NCBI RefSeq assembly: GCF_036227225.1
Contig: NZ_CP109444.1
Coordinates: 6,491,501 to 6,555,500, forward strand
Reading direction: 5' to 3'
DNA length: 64,000 bases
Origin: Streptomyces sp. NBC_01478
GTDB taxonomy: Bacteria > Actinomycetota > Actinomycetes > Streptomycetales > Streptomycetaceae
Shown in pieces: positions 34,566 to 43,937 of the stretch. The first letter of the stretch is position 1, and the number at the start of each line of letters is the position of its first letter. The notes beneath the pieces are model-generated. The model was not told the DNA's origin, searched no databases, and worked only from the letters and a program-made list of their open reading frames with translations. The position numbers were made by a program, and so were the translations under genes.

Positions 34566-36986
34566 ATGGCTGGGGATACGCCGGAACAGGGCGAGGGCAG
34601 GGTGGTCAACGGGCGCTACCGGCTGCTGCGCATGCTCGGCGCGGGAGGCATGGGCCGCGTATGGCTCGCGTACGACGAGGAGTTGGCCTGCGAGGTCGCC
34701 GTCAAGGAGATCTCGCTGCCGGACGCGCCGGTCGACGGCGGCGAGCCCGCGCAGCGCATCGCGCGGGCGCGCAGCGAGGCGCGGCACGCGGCCCGGCTGC
34801 GCGGGCATCCGCATGTGGCGACCGTGCACGACGTGGTGATCCACGAGGGCCTGCCCTGGATCGTCATGGAGTACGTCCCGGACGGCGTCGACCTCCAGGC
34901 GGTGCTGCGGCGTTCGGGCCCGCTGCCGCCCGCCCGGGTGGCCCGTATCGGTCTCGCCGTCCTCGACGCGCTCACCGCCGGGCACCGCATCGGCATCCTG
35001 CACCGGGATGTGAAACCGGCCAACATCCTTCTGGCGCCCAACGCTTCGGGCGATCCGTACGCGCGCGTGCTGCTCACCGACTACGGCATCGCCCTCCAGC
35101 CCGAGTCGCGCGAACCCCGCCTCACCGCCACCGCCGGCATCCTCGGCACCCCCGGCTACCTCGCCCCGGAGCGCGCCCGCGGCGAGCCGCCCACCCCGGC
35201 CGCCGATCTGTTCTCCCTCGGCGCCACGCTGTACGCCGCCGTCGAGGGCCGCGGCCCCTTCGACCGGCACGGCGACTACGCGACTCTGACCGCCCTGCTC
35301 GGCGAGGAGCCGACGCCCGCCGTCCGCGCGGGCGAACTGGCGCCCGTACTCCAGGGGTTGCTGGTCAAGGACCCGGTCCTGCGGTCGGCACCGGAGACCG
35401 CGGCACAGGGGTTGGAGCGGGTGGCGCGGTCGGCCGGTGCGGTGCCGGGGAGCGTCTCGACGCCGGACGGGTTCGGCCGGATGCCGGGCGGGTTCGGCCC
35501 GCCGCCGGACGGCTTCGGCTCGGGCCAGGGCGGTCGGCCCATGGCCGATCAGTCACCGGGGTCCGTCGCCGACGGCGCGCCCGGCCAGGTCTGGGGCGGT
35601 CCGCAGGGCTACGTCGGAAGCGGTCCGCCGGGCGGGCCGGGCCGTGCCGAGAGCGGCCCCGGGGGCCAAGTCCCGGGCGGGCGGCCCGGATACGCCATGG
35701 GCGCGCCCTACGTGGGCGGCCCCTACGCCCCGCAGACCCCGGTCGGTCCCGGGGCCACCGACCAGGGCCCGGCGCCGTACGGTGACCGGCCCGCGGCCCT
35801 CCTCGGGGGTGCCACGCCCGCAGGCCGGCCCACCCCGGGGACGCCGGCGACCCCGGGTGCCCCACCGACACCCAACACACCGAACACCCCGTACGGCGCC
35901 GCGTCGCCGTACGACCCCCAGGCGCAGGCCGGTTCGGGCGGGGGCGGTGGGTCGTACGGCCAGTGGAATCCGTACGCGAACAGCCCCACGATGTCCTACC
36001 AGGGCGCTCATCAGGGCAGCGCGCCTCCGCCGCCGTACGCGGGCGGTCAGGGGCCGACGTATCCGGGTGGCCCGGGGTTCGTCGGCGGGCCACCCGGTGG
36101 GGGCCGGCGGAAGCCGGTCGCGGGGGTTGTCGCCCTGGTGGTGGCCGTCGCGCTGGTGATCGCCGGTGGGGTGTGGGCGGCGACCTCGCTGACCGGTGAC
36201 CAGGACACGGCGGCGACGAAGAAGGCGAGCCCGTCCGTGTCGTCGTCACCGACGGGCTCCGAGTATCCGTACGGCCAGGACGTCGGGCTCAAGAAGGCGC
36301 TGCAGACCGGGGATTGCGTGCACGCGGTGTGGACCGGGACGGCGTTCGCGTCGCGGCCCAACCTGGGGGTCGTGAGCTGTGCGCACGACGATCCGGACGG
36401 TCAGGTGATGGCGGTCGACACGGCGAGCGACTTCGCCGACGCCCGTGACCACGGGGCCGAGCGGTGCGCGGGCAAGGCGAAGGCGGCGGCCGACTCACTT
36501 GCCGACGCGGACGTGTACGCGCTGACGCCGACGGAGGCGGGCTTCGGGACGGCCGGGGGCGGTACGGCGTGTCTCGTACTCGGCCGGCATGTGCCGATAG
36601 GCGGCGAGATAGGGCGCTTCCGGAGCACCGAGTCGAACGTGTGGACCACCGAGATGAGCATCGGAGACTGCTGGCTGTACGTCGACCACACGACCTACTT
36701 CACCGCGACCCTGACCGACTGTGCCGATGAGCACACCGACCAGGTGATCGGTTTCGTGACGGCCCCCAGGACGATGGCGTTCTCGGAGGCGCTGCAGCAG
36801 GGGAACAAGCTCTGTGGCAACAAGTTCGAGTCGACTTGGGCGCCCGGATCCGACCGTTCCGTCTTCGGGTATCTGTCCGACGAGAAGAACTGGAAGGCCG
36901 GTTTCAACTCGGTCGTGTGCACGGTGGGGCAGGTCGATCGCTCCCGGACGACCGGGGCGATATCGTCCTCCGGCACGGTCGCCTGA
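34566..36986 (+). CDS. Transmembrane Ser/Thr protein kinase with septum-formation-type outer domain
   Basis: The 806-residue receptor kinase has a kinase domain at about residues 15-285: glycine loop LGAGGMGRVW, VAVKEI lysine, catalytic ILHRDVKPANILL, metal site TDYGIAL (DYG instead of DFG) and GTPGYLAPERARG. A Pro/Gly-rich linker (about 290-510) precedes one membrane helix (VAGVVALVVAVALVIAGGVW). The extracytoplasmic part has two repeats built around GDC and a later Cys (TGDCVHAVW, IGDCWLYVD, LTDCADEH), as in septum-formation (PF13845-like) domains. It may sense cell-wall state. ATG at 34566 has GGGGGAGG upstream. Confidence 0.9.
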   Translation: MAGDTPEQGEGRVVNGRYRLLRMLGAGGMGRVWLAYDEELACEVAVKEISLPDAPVDGGEPAQRIARARSEARHAARLRGHPHVATVHDVVIHEGLPWIVMEYVPDGVDLQAVLRRSGPLPPARVARIGLAVLDALTAGHRIGILHRDVKPANILLAPNASGDPYARVLLTDYGIALQPESREPRLTATAGILGTPGYLAPERARGEPPTPAADLFSLGATLYAAVEGRGPFDRHGDYATLTALLGEEPTPAVRAGELAPVLQGLLVKDPVLRSAPETAAQGLERVARSAGAVPGSVSTPDGFGRMPGGFGPPPDGFGSGQGGRPMADQSPGSVADGAPGQVWGGPQGYVGSGPPGGPGRAESGPGGQVPGGRPGYAMGAPYVGGPYAPQTPVGPGATDQGPAPYGDRPAALLGGATPAGRPTPGTPATPGAPPTPNTPNTPYGAASPYDPQAQAGSGGGGGSYGQWNPYANSPTMSYQGAHQGSAPPPPYAGGQGPTYPGGPGFVGGPPGGGRRKPVAGVVALVVAVALVIAGGVWAATSLTGDQDTAATKKASPSVSSSPTGSEYPYGQDVGLKKALQTGDCVHAVWTGTAFASRPNLGVVSCAHDDPDGQVMAVDTASDFADARDHGAERCAGKAKAAADSLADADVYALTPTEAGFGTAGGGTACLVLGRHVPIGGEIGRFRSTESNVWTTEMSIGDCWLYVDHTTYFTATLTDCADEHTDQVIGFVTAPRTMAFSEALQQGNKLCGNKFESTWAPGSDRSVFGYLSDEKNWKAGFNSVVCTVGQVDRSRTTGAISSSGTVA

Positions 36987-37081
36987 GGGCTGTCCGCCGC
37001 GAATTCACCGGGGGTTGGCCTGCCCGTCGCCCGCGGGTGCCAGCCTCCCGGACCGGGGTATCGGGTCGGGAGAGGACACAC

Positions 37082-37279
37082 ATGGAGAGCGGGCCGGCGA
37101 TCTTCGCGGGGTTGGTGTTCGCCCTGTTCGGAGGCGCGCTGCTGCTGTGGACCGCGGTCAGGGTCCGGCACCGCGAACCTGTCGCCGAGGGTGTGAACCC
37201 GGTCGCATCGGCGACCCTCGCGACCCTCGTCGGGGTGACCGCCCTGCTGCTCGGAACCTGGTGCTTCCTGCACGTCTGA
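37082..37279 (+). CDS. Small two-helix membrane protein
   Basis: A 65-codon gene with GAGAGG seven bases before ATG 37082. The product has two membrane helices (IFAGLVFALFGGALLLWTAV and ATLATLVGVTALLLGTWCFL) joined by a basic loop (RVRHREPVAEG). I know of no function; the position between the kinase and topA suggests a conserved small ORF. Confidence 0.7.
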   Translation: MESGPAIFAGLVFALFGGALLLWTAVRVRHREPVAEGVNPVASATLATLVGVTALLLGTWCFLHV

Positions 37280-37417
37280 GCGCCGCGCCCGGTCTGGGGC
37301 ACGGGTAACCGGGGGATCACCCTCCGGATGGCTCGGAAAAGGCCGGTGGGGACTCCGGGCGGCAGGAATGGCGGTAGTCGGGTTACCGTTCGAGTGGCCG
37401 TTGCGGGCTTTTCCCGT

Positions 37418-37446
37418 TTGACACGGGGGCGGGATGTACCGTCACA
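37418..37446 (+). promoter_or_regulatory. Candidate topA promoter
   Basis: A perfect TTGACA at 37418-37423 lies about 106 bases before the topA start; a 17-base spacer leads to GTCACA, a poor -10 match, so the assignment is tentative. Confidence 0.35.
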
Positions 37447-37528
37447 CTCCGCAGCGTCACCATGACCCGACCCCGGGGCAAGCGACCCCGGGGGAGGCCC
37501 CCAGCGTCGACCGGAGAGAAGAGCGAAG

Positions 37529-40369
37529 TTGTCCCCGACCAGCGAGACCGCACACGGCGGCCGCCGACTCGTCATCGTCGAGTCCCCTGCCAAGGCGAAG
37601 ACGATCAAGGGCTACCTCGGCCCCGGATATGTCGTCGAGGCGAGCGTCGGGCACATCCGCGACCTTCCCAACGGCGCCGCGGAGGTGCCCGAGAAGTACA
37701 CCGGCGAGGTGCGCCGCCTCGGTGTGGACGTCGACCACGACTTCGCGCCGATCTATGTGGTCAACGCCGACAAGCGGGCCCAGGTCAAGAAGCTCAAGGA
37801 CCTCCTCAAGGACTCCGACGAACTCTTCCTCGCCACCGATGAGGACCGCGAGGGCGAAGCCATCGCGTGGCACCTCCTCGAGGTCCTGAAGCCCAAGGTC
37901 CCGGTCAAGCGCATGGTGTTCCACGAGATCACCAAGGACGCGATCCGCGCCGCCGTCGCCAACCCGCGCGACCTCAACCAGCCCCTGGTCGACGCCCAGG
38001 AGACCCGCCGTATCCTCGACCGCCTCTACGGCTACGAGGTCTCGCCGGTCCTGTGGAAGAAGGTCATGCCGCGCCTGTCGGCCGGCCGTGTCCAGTCCGT
38101 CGCCACCCGGCTCGTCGTCGAGCGGGAGCGTGAGCGCATCGCGTTCCGTTCCGCCGAGTACTGGGACCTGACGGGCACCTTCGGGACCGGCCGTACCGGC
38201 GACGCGAGCGACCCGTCCACCCTTGTCGCCCGTCTCCAGGCGGTCGACGGCAAGCGGGTCGCCCAGGGGCGCGATTTCGACTCCCTGGGCCAGATCAAGA
38301 GCGCGAACACCCTCCACCTCGACGAGGCCAACGCCCGCGCGCTGGCCGCCGCCCTGGAGGACACACGGTTCGCCGTCCGGTCCGTCGAGTCGAAGCCGTA
38401 TCGACGCTCGCCGTACGCCCCGTTCCGTACGACGACGCTCCAGCAGGAGGCCAGCCGCAAGCTCGGCTTCGGTGCCAAGGCCACCATGCAGGTCGCGCAG
38501 AAGCTGTACGAGAACGGCTACATCACCTACATGCGTACGGACTCCACGACCCTGAGCGAGACGGCGATCACCGCCGCCCGCGCCCAGGTGACGCAGTTGT
38601 ACGGTGCCGACTACCTGCCGGCCCAGCCGCGCGTGTACGCCGGGAAGGTCAAGAACGCCCAGGAGGCGCACGAGGCGATCCGCCCCTCGGGTGATCGTTT
38701 CCGCACGCCCGCCGAGACCGGCCTGACCGGCGACCAGTTCCGGCTCTACGAGCTGATCTGGAAGCGGACCGTCGCCTCCCAGATGAAGGACGCGGTCGGC
38801 AACTCCGTCACCGTGAAGATCGCGGGCACCTCGTCCGACGGCCGGGACGTCGAATTCAGCGCCTCCGGCAAGACGATCACCTTCCACGGCTTTTTGAAGG
38901 CCTACGTAGAGGGCGCCGACGACCCGAACGCCGAGCTGGACGACCGCGAGCGGAGGCTGCCGCAGGTCGCCGAGGGCGACGCGCTCACCGCCGAGGAACT
39001 CACGGTCGACGGGCACGCCACCAAGCCCCCGGCCCGCTACACCGAGGCCAGCCTCGTCAAGGAACTCGAAGAGCGCGAGATCGGCCGCCCGTCGACGTAC
39101 GCGTCGATCATCGGCACGATCCTCGACCGCGGCTACGTCTTCAAGAAGGGCACGGCCCTGGTGCCGTCCTTCCTGTCCTTCGCCGTGGTCAACCTCCTGG
39201 AGAAGCACTTCGGCCGGCTCGTCGACTACAGCTTCACCGCCAAGATGGAGGACGACCTCGACCGCATCGCCAGCGGCGAGGCGCAGGCCGTGCCGTGGCT
39301 GCGCCGCTTCTACTTCGGCGAGGGCGAGGCGACCGGCGCCGCCGAGGCCGGCAACGGCGACGGCGACCACCTGGGCGGCCTCAAGGAGCTCGTCACCGAC
39401 CTGGGCGCGATCGACGCCCGCGAGGTGTCGTCCTTCCCGGTCGGCAACGACATTATGCTGCGCGTCGGCCGCTACGGCCCCTACGTGGAGCGCGGTGAGA
39501 AGGACTCCGAGAACCACCAGCGCGCCGACGTGCCCGAGGACCTGGCGCCGGACGAGCTGAGCGTCGAGCACGCCGAGGAACTGCTCGCCAAGCCGAGCGG
39601 CGACTTCGAGCTGGGCGCCGACCCCGAGTCGGGCCACCAGATCATCGCCCGCGACGGCCGCTACGGCCCGTACGTCACCGAGGTGCTCCCCGAGGGCACC
39701 CCGAAGACCGGCAAGAACGCCGTCAAGCCGCGTACGGCCTCGCTGTTCAAGTCGATGTCCCTCGACACGGTGACGCTCGCCGACGCCCTCAAGCTGATGT
39801 CGCTGCCGCGCGTCGTCGGCAAGGACGCCGAGGGCGTGGAGATCACCGCGCAGAACGGGCGCTACGGGCCGTACCTGAAGAAGGGCACGGACTCCCGCTC
39901 GCTGCAGACCGAGGACCAGCTCTTCACGATCACCCTCGAAGAGGCGCTGGAGATCTACTCCCAGCCCAAGCAGCGCGGCCGGGCCGCCGCCAAGCCGCCG
40001 CTGAAGGAACTGGGCACCGACCCGGTCAGCGAGAAGCCCGTCGTCGTCAAGGACGGCCGTTTCGGGCCGTACGTCACCGACGGCGAGACCAACGCGACCC
40101 TGCGGTCCGACGACAGCGTCGAGGAGATCACCCCGGAGCGCGGCTACGAGCTGCTCGCCGAGAAGCGGGCCAAGTCGCCCGCCAAGAAGACGGCGAAGAA
40201 GGCCCCGGCGAAGAAGACGGCGGCCAAGAAGGCGCCCGCCAAGAAGACGACGACGGCCAAGAAGACCGTCGCCAAGAAGACGACCACGGCCGCGAAGAAG
40301 ACCACCACGGCCGCCAAGACGGCGACGGCCAAGAAGACGGCCACCTCCAAGGTGACGTCCGAGGACTGA
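37529..40369 (+). CDS. topA: DNA topoisomerase I
   Basis: A 946-residue type IA topoisomerase that relaxes negative supercoils. The TOPRIM domain (LVIVESPAKAKTIKGYLG at the start, then TDEDREGEAIAWHLLE) binds Mg2+; the catalytic Tyr is in YITYMRTDSTTLSE at about residue 334. The C-terminal part has repeated GRYGPYV-type segments in place of zinc fingers and ends in a 60-residue lysine/alanine-rich tail (KKTAKKAPAKK repeats) known in Streptomyces to raise processivity. The start is the TTG at 37529, with GGAGAGAAG upstream; no ATG or GTG start fits. Confidence 0.96.
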   Translation: MSPTSETAHGGRRLVIVESPAKAKTIKGYLGPGYVVEASVGHIRDLPNGAAEVPEKYTGEVRRLGVDVDHDFAPIYVVNADKRAQVKKLKDLLKDSDELFLATDEDREGEAIAWHLLEVLKPKVPVKRMVFHEITKDAIRAAVANPRDLNQPLVDAQETRRILDRLYGYEVSPVLWKKVMPRLSAGRVQSVATRLVVERERERIAFRSAEYWDLTGTFGTGRTGDASDPSTLVARLQAVDGKRVAQGRDFDSLGQIKSANTLHLDEANARALAAALEDTRFAVRSVESKPYRRSPYAPFRTTTLQQEASRKLGFGAKATMQVAQKLYENGYITYMRTDSTTLSETAITAARAQVTQLYGADYLPAQPRVYAGKVKNAQEAHEAIRPSGDRFRTPAETGLTGDQFRLYELIWKRTVASQMKDAVGNSVTVKIAGTSSDGRDVEFSASGKTITFHGFLKAYVEGADDPNAELDDRERRLPQVAEGDALTAEELTVDGHATKPPARYTEASLVKELEEREIGRPSTYASIIGTILDRGYVFKKGTALVPSFLSFAVVNLLEKHFGRLVDYSFTAKMEDDLDRIASGEAQAVPWLRRFYFGEGEATGAAEAGNGDGDHLGGLKELVTDLGAIDAREVSSFPVGNDIMLRVGRYGPYVERGEKDSENHQRADVPEDLAPDELSVEHAEELLAKPSGDFELGADPESGHQIIARDGRYGPYVTEVLPEGTPKTGKNAVKPRTASLFKSMSLDTVTLADALKLMSLPRVVGKDAEGVEITAQNGRYGPYLKKGTDSRSLQTEDQLFTITLEEALEIYSQPKQRGRAAAKPPLKELGTDPVSEKPVVVKDGRFGPYVTDGETNATLRSDDSVEEITPERGYELLAEKRAKSPAKKTAKKAPAKKTAAKKAPAKKTTTAKKTVAKKTTTAAKKTTTAAKTATAKKTATSKVTSED

Positions 40370-40448
40370 CCCGCACCGGTCGTCGGCTTCGGTTCGTCGA
40401 CGTCGGTTTCGCGTCCTCCACATCGGTCACTTCGGCTTCGCGAAACGA

Positions 40449-40479
40449 ACGCCCCGGCATCACTTTGGTGTCGGGGCGT
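40449..40479 (+). terminator. Terminator of topA
   Basis: ACGCCCCG (40449-40456) pairs with CGGGGCGT (40472-40479), and the interior CAC/GTG pairs add to the stem. It lies 80 bases after topA and 56 before tmk. Confidence 0.65.
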
Positions 40480-40534
40480 GCGCAGGTCCGGGCGGGCGCG
40501 GCTTGTTGTCGGTGGCTGCCGATAGGCTGAAAGC

Positions 40535-43500
40535 ATGACGCCAGCCGAGCAGCCAACGGCCCACCAGCCGGCCCCCGACGACGCCCTTGTCGCGGACTCC
40601 CGCGAGCGTGCCGTCCGCGCCCTGCTGCGCCAGCCGCAGCTCAAGCGGTTGTGGAGCGCGCAGTTCGTGACGGGGGTCGGCGACACCCTCGCCCTGCTGG
40701 TCCTGGTCGTGCTCGCCTTCCAGGCGGCGATCTTCCAGGGCTCCTTCGGCGGTGGCTACCGGGGCGTGGCGTTCGCGGTGGCGACCGTCTTCGGGGTGCG
40801 CGTCCTGGCGACGCTGCTCTTCGGGGCGGTGCTGCTCGGCCCGCTCAGTTCGCTCATCTCCAAGGAGGGGCCCCTCGACCGGCGCTGGACCATGGTCGGC
40901 GCGGACGGTCTGCGGGCCGCGCTGCTGATCGTCGCCCCGCTGTGGATCGACTGGACTCCGGACAACGCGCTGGCCGTGCTCCTGGTGACCGCCTTCGTGA
41001 CCGGGGTCGCCGAGCGCTTCTGGACGGTGTGCCGCGAGAGCGCGGGGCCCGCCCTGCTGCCCGCCCCGCCGCTGGAGGGCGCCACGGTCCGGCCGCTGCC
41101 CGACCACCTGGACGCCCTTCGCCGGCTGTCGCTGCGCACGAGCTTCGTGGCGATCCCCGTCGCGGCCGCCGCCCTCGTCGTGGCGGCCCTGCTCAACAAC
41201 CTGCTGGGCACGGGCGTCGCCTGGTTCGACCAGCACCAGGCCGCGCTCGGTTCGTACGTCGCCGCCGGACTGTTCGCCGCGTCCCTCTCCGTGCTGACCG
41301 CCCTGGAAGTGCCCGGAACGCGTACCCCGCGCGCGCGGTCACCGCTCGAAGGGCTGCGCCGCCCCAGGACCGGCACCGGCGTCGACAAGGGCCGTACGGG
41401 CGCGATCGCGCTGCTCGTGGTGGCCTGCGCGGCCGTCGCCGGGGCGATCTCCGCCGCCGTCGCGGTGTCCGTGCTCCAGGCCACCGATCTGCACGGCGGG
41501 CCGGTGACCTTCGGGCTGCTCGTCCTCGGACTGACCGGCGGGGTCGTCATCGGCATCCGTACGGCGCCCGCGCTGCTGCCGACGCTGTCGCGGCGCCGCC
41601 TGCTGACGCTGGCGATCGCCTTCACCGGCATCGCGCTGCTCGCCGCCGGCCTGGTCCCGGACGTCACCACCGTGCTGCTGATCGTCGCCCTGGCCGGCAT
41701 CGGCGCGGGCGTGGCGGCCAACACCGGGCACACCCTGCTCGACCAGGAGGCCGAGGACTACCGCAGGGCCCGCACGGCCGAGCACCTGCACGCGGTCGTA
41801 CGGGTCTCCGTGGCGCTCGGCGCGCTGATCGCCCCCCTGGTGGCGGCGCTGATCGGCCCGCACCGCCTGGAGAACGGCAAGTTCGTGTTCGCGCACGGCG
41901 GTGCCGCGTTCACGCTGATGCTGGTCGGCGCGCTGCTGCTGCCGGTCGCCGCGCTGGTCCTTGCCAAGGTCGACGACCGCTCCGGAGTACCGCTGCGGCA
42001 CGACCTGCGGGACGCGCTGCTCGGCGGCGACGACCCCGACACCGTGCCCGCGACCACCGGCTTCTTCATCGCCCTGGAAGGCGGCGACGGCGCCGGGAAG
42101 TCCACCCAGGCCGAGGCCCTCGCCGATTGGATCAGGGGCAAGGGACACGAGGTCGTGCTCACCCGGGAGCCCGGGGCGACACCGGTCGGCAAGCGGCTGC
42201 GGTCGATCCTGCTCGACGTGTCGTCGGCGGGACTGTCCCACCGCGCGGAGGCCCTGCTGTACGCGGCCGACCGCGCGGAGCACGTCGACACCGTCGTACG
42301 GCCCGCCCTGGAGCGCGGCGCGGTCGTCGTCTCCGACCGCTACATCGACTCGTCCGTCGCCTATCAGGGCGCGGGCCGTGACCTCTCCCCGACCGAGATC
42401 GCCCGGATCAACCGGTGGGCGACCGACGGACTCGTCCCGCACATGACCGTCCTGCTGGACGTCGACCCGGAGACCGCACGCGAGCGGTTCACGGAGGCGC
42501 CCGACCGACTGGAGTCGGAGCCCGCCGAGTTCCACGCGCGCGTACGGTCCGGTTTCCTGACCCTGGCCGCGGCCGACCCGAGCCGTTACCTGGTGGTGGA
42601 CGCGGGCCAGGAGCCCGAGGCCGTCACCACGGTGATCAGGCACCGCCTCGACACGGTCCTGCCGCTCTCCGAGGCCGAGATCAAGGCCCAGGAGGAGGCG
42701 CGCAAGGCCGCCGAGGAGGAGGCCCGCCGCAAGGCCGAGGAAGAGGCCGCGCGCAAGGCCGAGGAGGAGCGCCTCGAGCGCGAGCGCCAGGAGCAGCTCG
42801 CCCAGTTGCGCGCCGAGGAGGAGGAGCGCAAGCGGCGCGAGCTGGAGGAGGCCCAGCGCCGCGAGGCCGAGCGCCAGGCGGAGGAGGCCCGGCAGCGCGC
42901 CGAGGACGCACGCAGGCGTGCCGAGGAGGAGAAGGCCCGCCTTCTCGCCGAGGAAGAGGCCCGCGCCGCAGAGGAGGCCCGCCGCAGGGCCGAGGCAGAT
43001 CGCTTGCGCAAGCAGGCCGAGGACGAGGCCCGGCTGCGCGCCGAGGCGGAGGAGCGCCGCCGGGAGAAGCAGCGCAAGGCCGAGGCGGCCCTGCTCGCGG
43101 CCGAGGAGGCCCGCCGCCTGGCGGCGGAGGCGGCCGCCGCGGCGGAACTGGCCGCCCGACAGCCGACGGCACCCGTGGTCCCGGCCGCTCCGGAGGCCAG
43201 GCCCGAGGCGTCGACTGTGGAGACACCGCTGGTGAAGCCCGCGGGTGGGCGATCGGCGGAGGACACGGCCGTGCTGCGGCCGGTGCGGTCCGGTGCCGGG
43301 GACGAGACGGCCGTGCTGCGGTCGGTGTCCGGGGACCCCGAGGCGCGCGACTCCGAGACGACGGCCGAGCTGCCGCAGCCGCCCGCTCCCGCGGGTGCCG
43401 CGGACGAGACGGCCGTACTGCCGCCCGTGCCGTCCGGTGCCGCCGACGAGACGGCCGTGCTGCCGCCGGTCGGTGCGGCGGACGAGACCGCTGTGCTGCC

Positions 43501-43795
43501 GCCGGTGCGTGGGCAGGGCCCGTCGGACCGGGTGCCCACGGGCTTCTTCCGGGACGAGCGTCCGTCCGGCCGGCCCGACGGAGGCGAGGACCGCACACGC
43601 GAGCTCCCCCAGGTCGACGAACAGGGCACACCCCGGCGCCGGCCGCGCCCCGACTGGGCCGAGGAGACCCCCCTCGACGACCTGCCCTCGCTCGCCGACG
43701 AGCTGCTCGGTCCGCGCGAGGACGGCGACTTCGACCGGGACGACGACACCGGGCGTGGGCCTGGGCGGGGGCGCGGTCGGGGCCGTAGGGGCTGA
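40535..43795 (+). CDS. tmk: Membrane-domain/dTMP kinase fusion with coiled-coil tail
   Basis: The 1,086-residue protein has three parts. Residues 30-500 form an MFS-like membrane domain of about 12 helices. Residues 505-715 are a complete thymidylate kinase: FIALEGGDGAGKSTQ (P-loop), LTREPGATPVGKRLR and SDRYIDSSVAYQGAGR. It makes dTDP for DNA synthesis. A charged coiled coil (about 715-870, EEARRKAEEEAARK style) follows, then a disordered tail with repeated ETAVLPPV motifs and an acidic end. The membrane part has no known transport role. It stands between topA and holB, all replication genes on one strand. Confidence 0.93.
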   Translation: MTPAEQPTAHQPAPDDALVADSRERAVRALLRQPQLKRLWSAQFVTGVGDTLALLVLVVLAFQAAIFQGSFGGGYRGVAFAVATVFGVRVLATLLFGAVLLGPLSSLISKEGPLDRRWTMVGADGLRAALLIVAPLWIDWTPDNALAVLLVTAFVTGVAERFWTVCRESAGPALLPAPPLEGATVRPLPDHLDALRRLSLRTSFVAIPVAAAALVVAALLNNLLGTGVAWFDQHQAALGSYVAAGLFAASLSVLTALEVPGTRTPRARSPLEGLRRPRTGTGVDKGRTGAIALLVVACAAVAGAISAAVAVSVLQATDLHGGPVTFGLLVLGLTGGVVIGIRTAPALLPTLSRRRLLTLAIAFTGIALLAAGLVPDVTTVLLIVALAGIGAGVAANTGHTLLDQEAEDYRRARTAEHLHAVVRVSVALGALIAPLVAALIGPHRLENGKFVFAHGGAAFTLMLVGALLLPVAALVLAKVDDRSGVPLRHDLRDALLGGDDPDTVPATTGFFIALEGGDGAGKSTQAEALADWIRGKGHEVVLTREPGATPVGKRLRSILLDVSSAGLSHRAEALLYAADRAEHVDTVVRPALERGAVVVSDRYIDSSVAYQGAGRDLSPTEIARINRWATDGLVPHMTVLLDVDPETARERFTEAPDRLESEPAEFHARVRSGFLTLAAADPSRYLVVDAGQEPEAVTTVIRHRLDTVLPLSEAEIKAQEEARKAAEEEARRKAEEEAARKAEEERLERERQEQLAQLRAEEEERKRRELEEAQRREAERQAEEARQRAEDARRRAEEEKARLLAEEEARAAEEARRRAEADRLRKQAEDEARLRAEAEERRREKQRKAEAALLAAEEARRLAAEAAAAAELAARQPTAPVVPAAPEARPEASTVETPLVKPAGGRSAEDTAVLRPVRSGAGDETAVLRSVSGDPEARDSETTAELPQPPAPAGAADETAVLPPVPSGAADETAVLPPVGAADETAVLPPVRGQGPSDRVPTGFFRDERPSGRPDGGEDRTRELPQVDEQGTPRRRPRPDWAEETPLDDLPSLADELLGPREDGDFDRDDDTGRGPGRGRGRGRRG

Positions 43796-43937
43796 CGCCG
43801 CTGAGGGCAGCGGGGTGCGGTGACGCGCGCTCCGCGCCCCCGGACCGGCCTCCGCGCCCCGCCCCGACCTCCGTTGTCAGTGGTGGCCCGCACAATGGAT
43901 CGCGTAACCCGATGTGTGACGAAAGGGCCGGTGACCC

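Noticed and set aside
37457..40423. 988-codon open frame antisense to topA
   Set aside because: High GC keeps the opposite strand open; the protein is low-complexity Arg/Gly/Val text while the sense strand encodes a full topoisomerase I.
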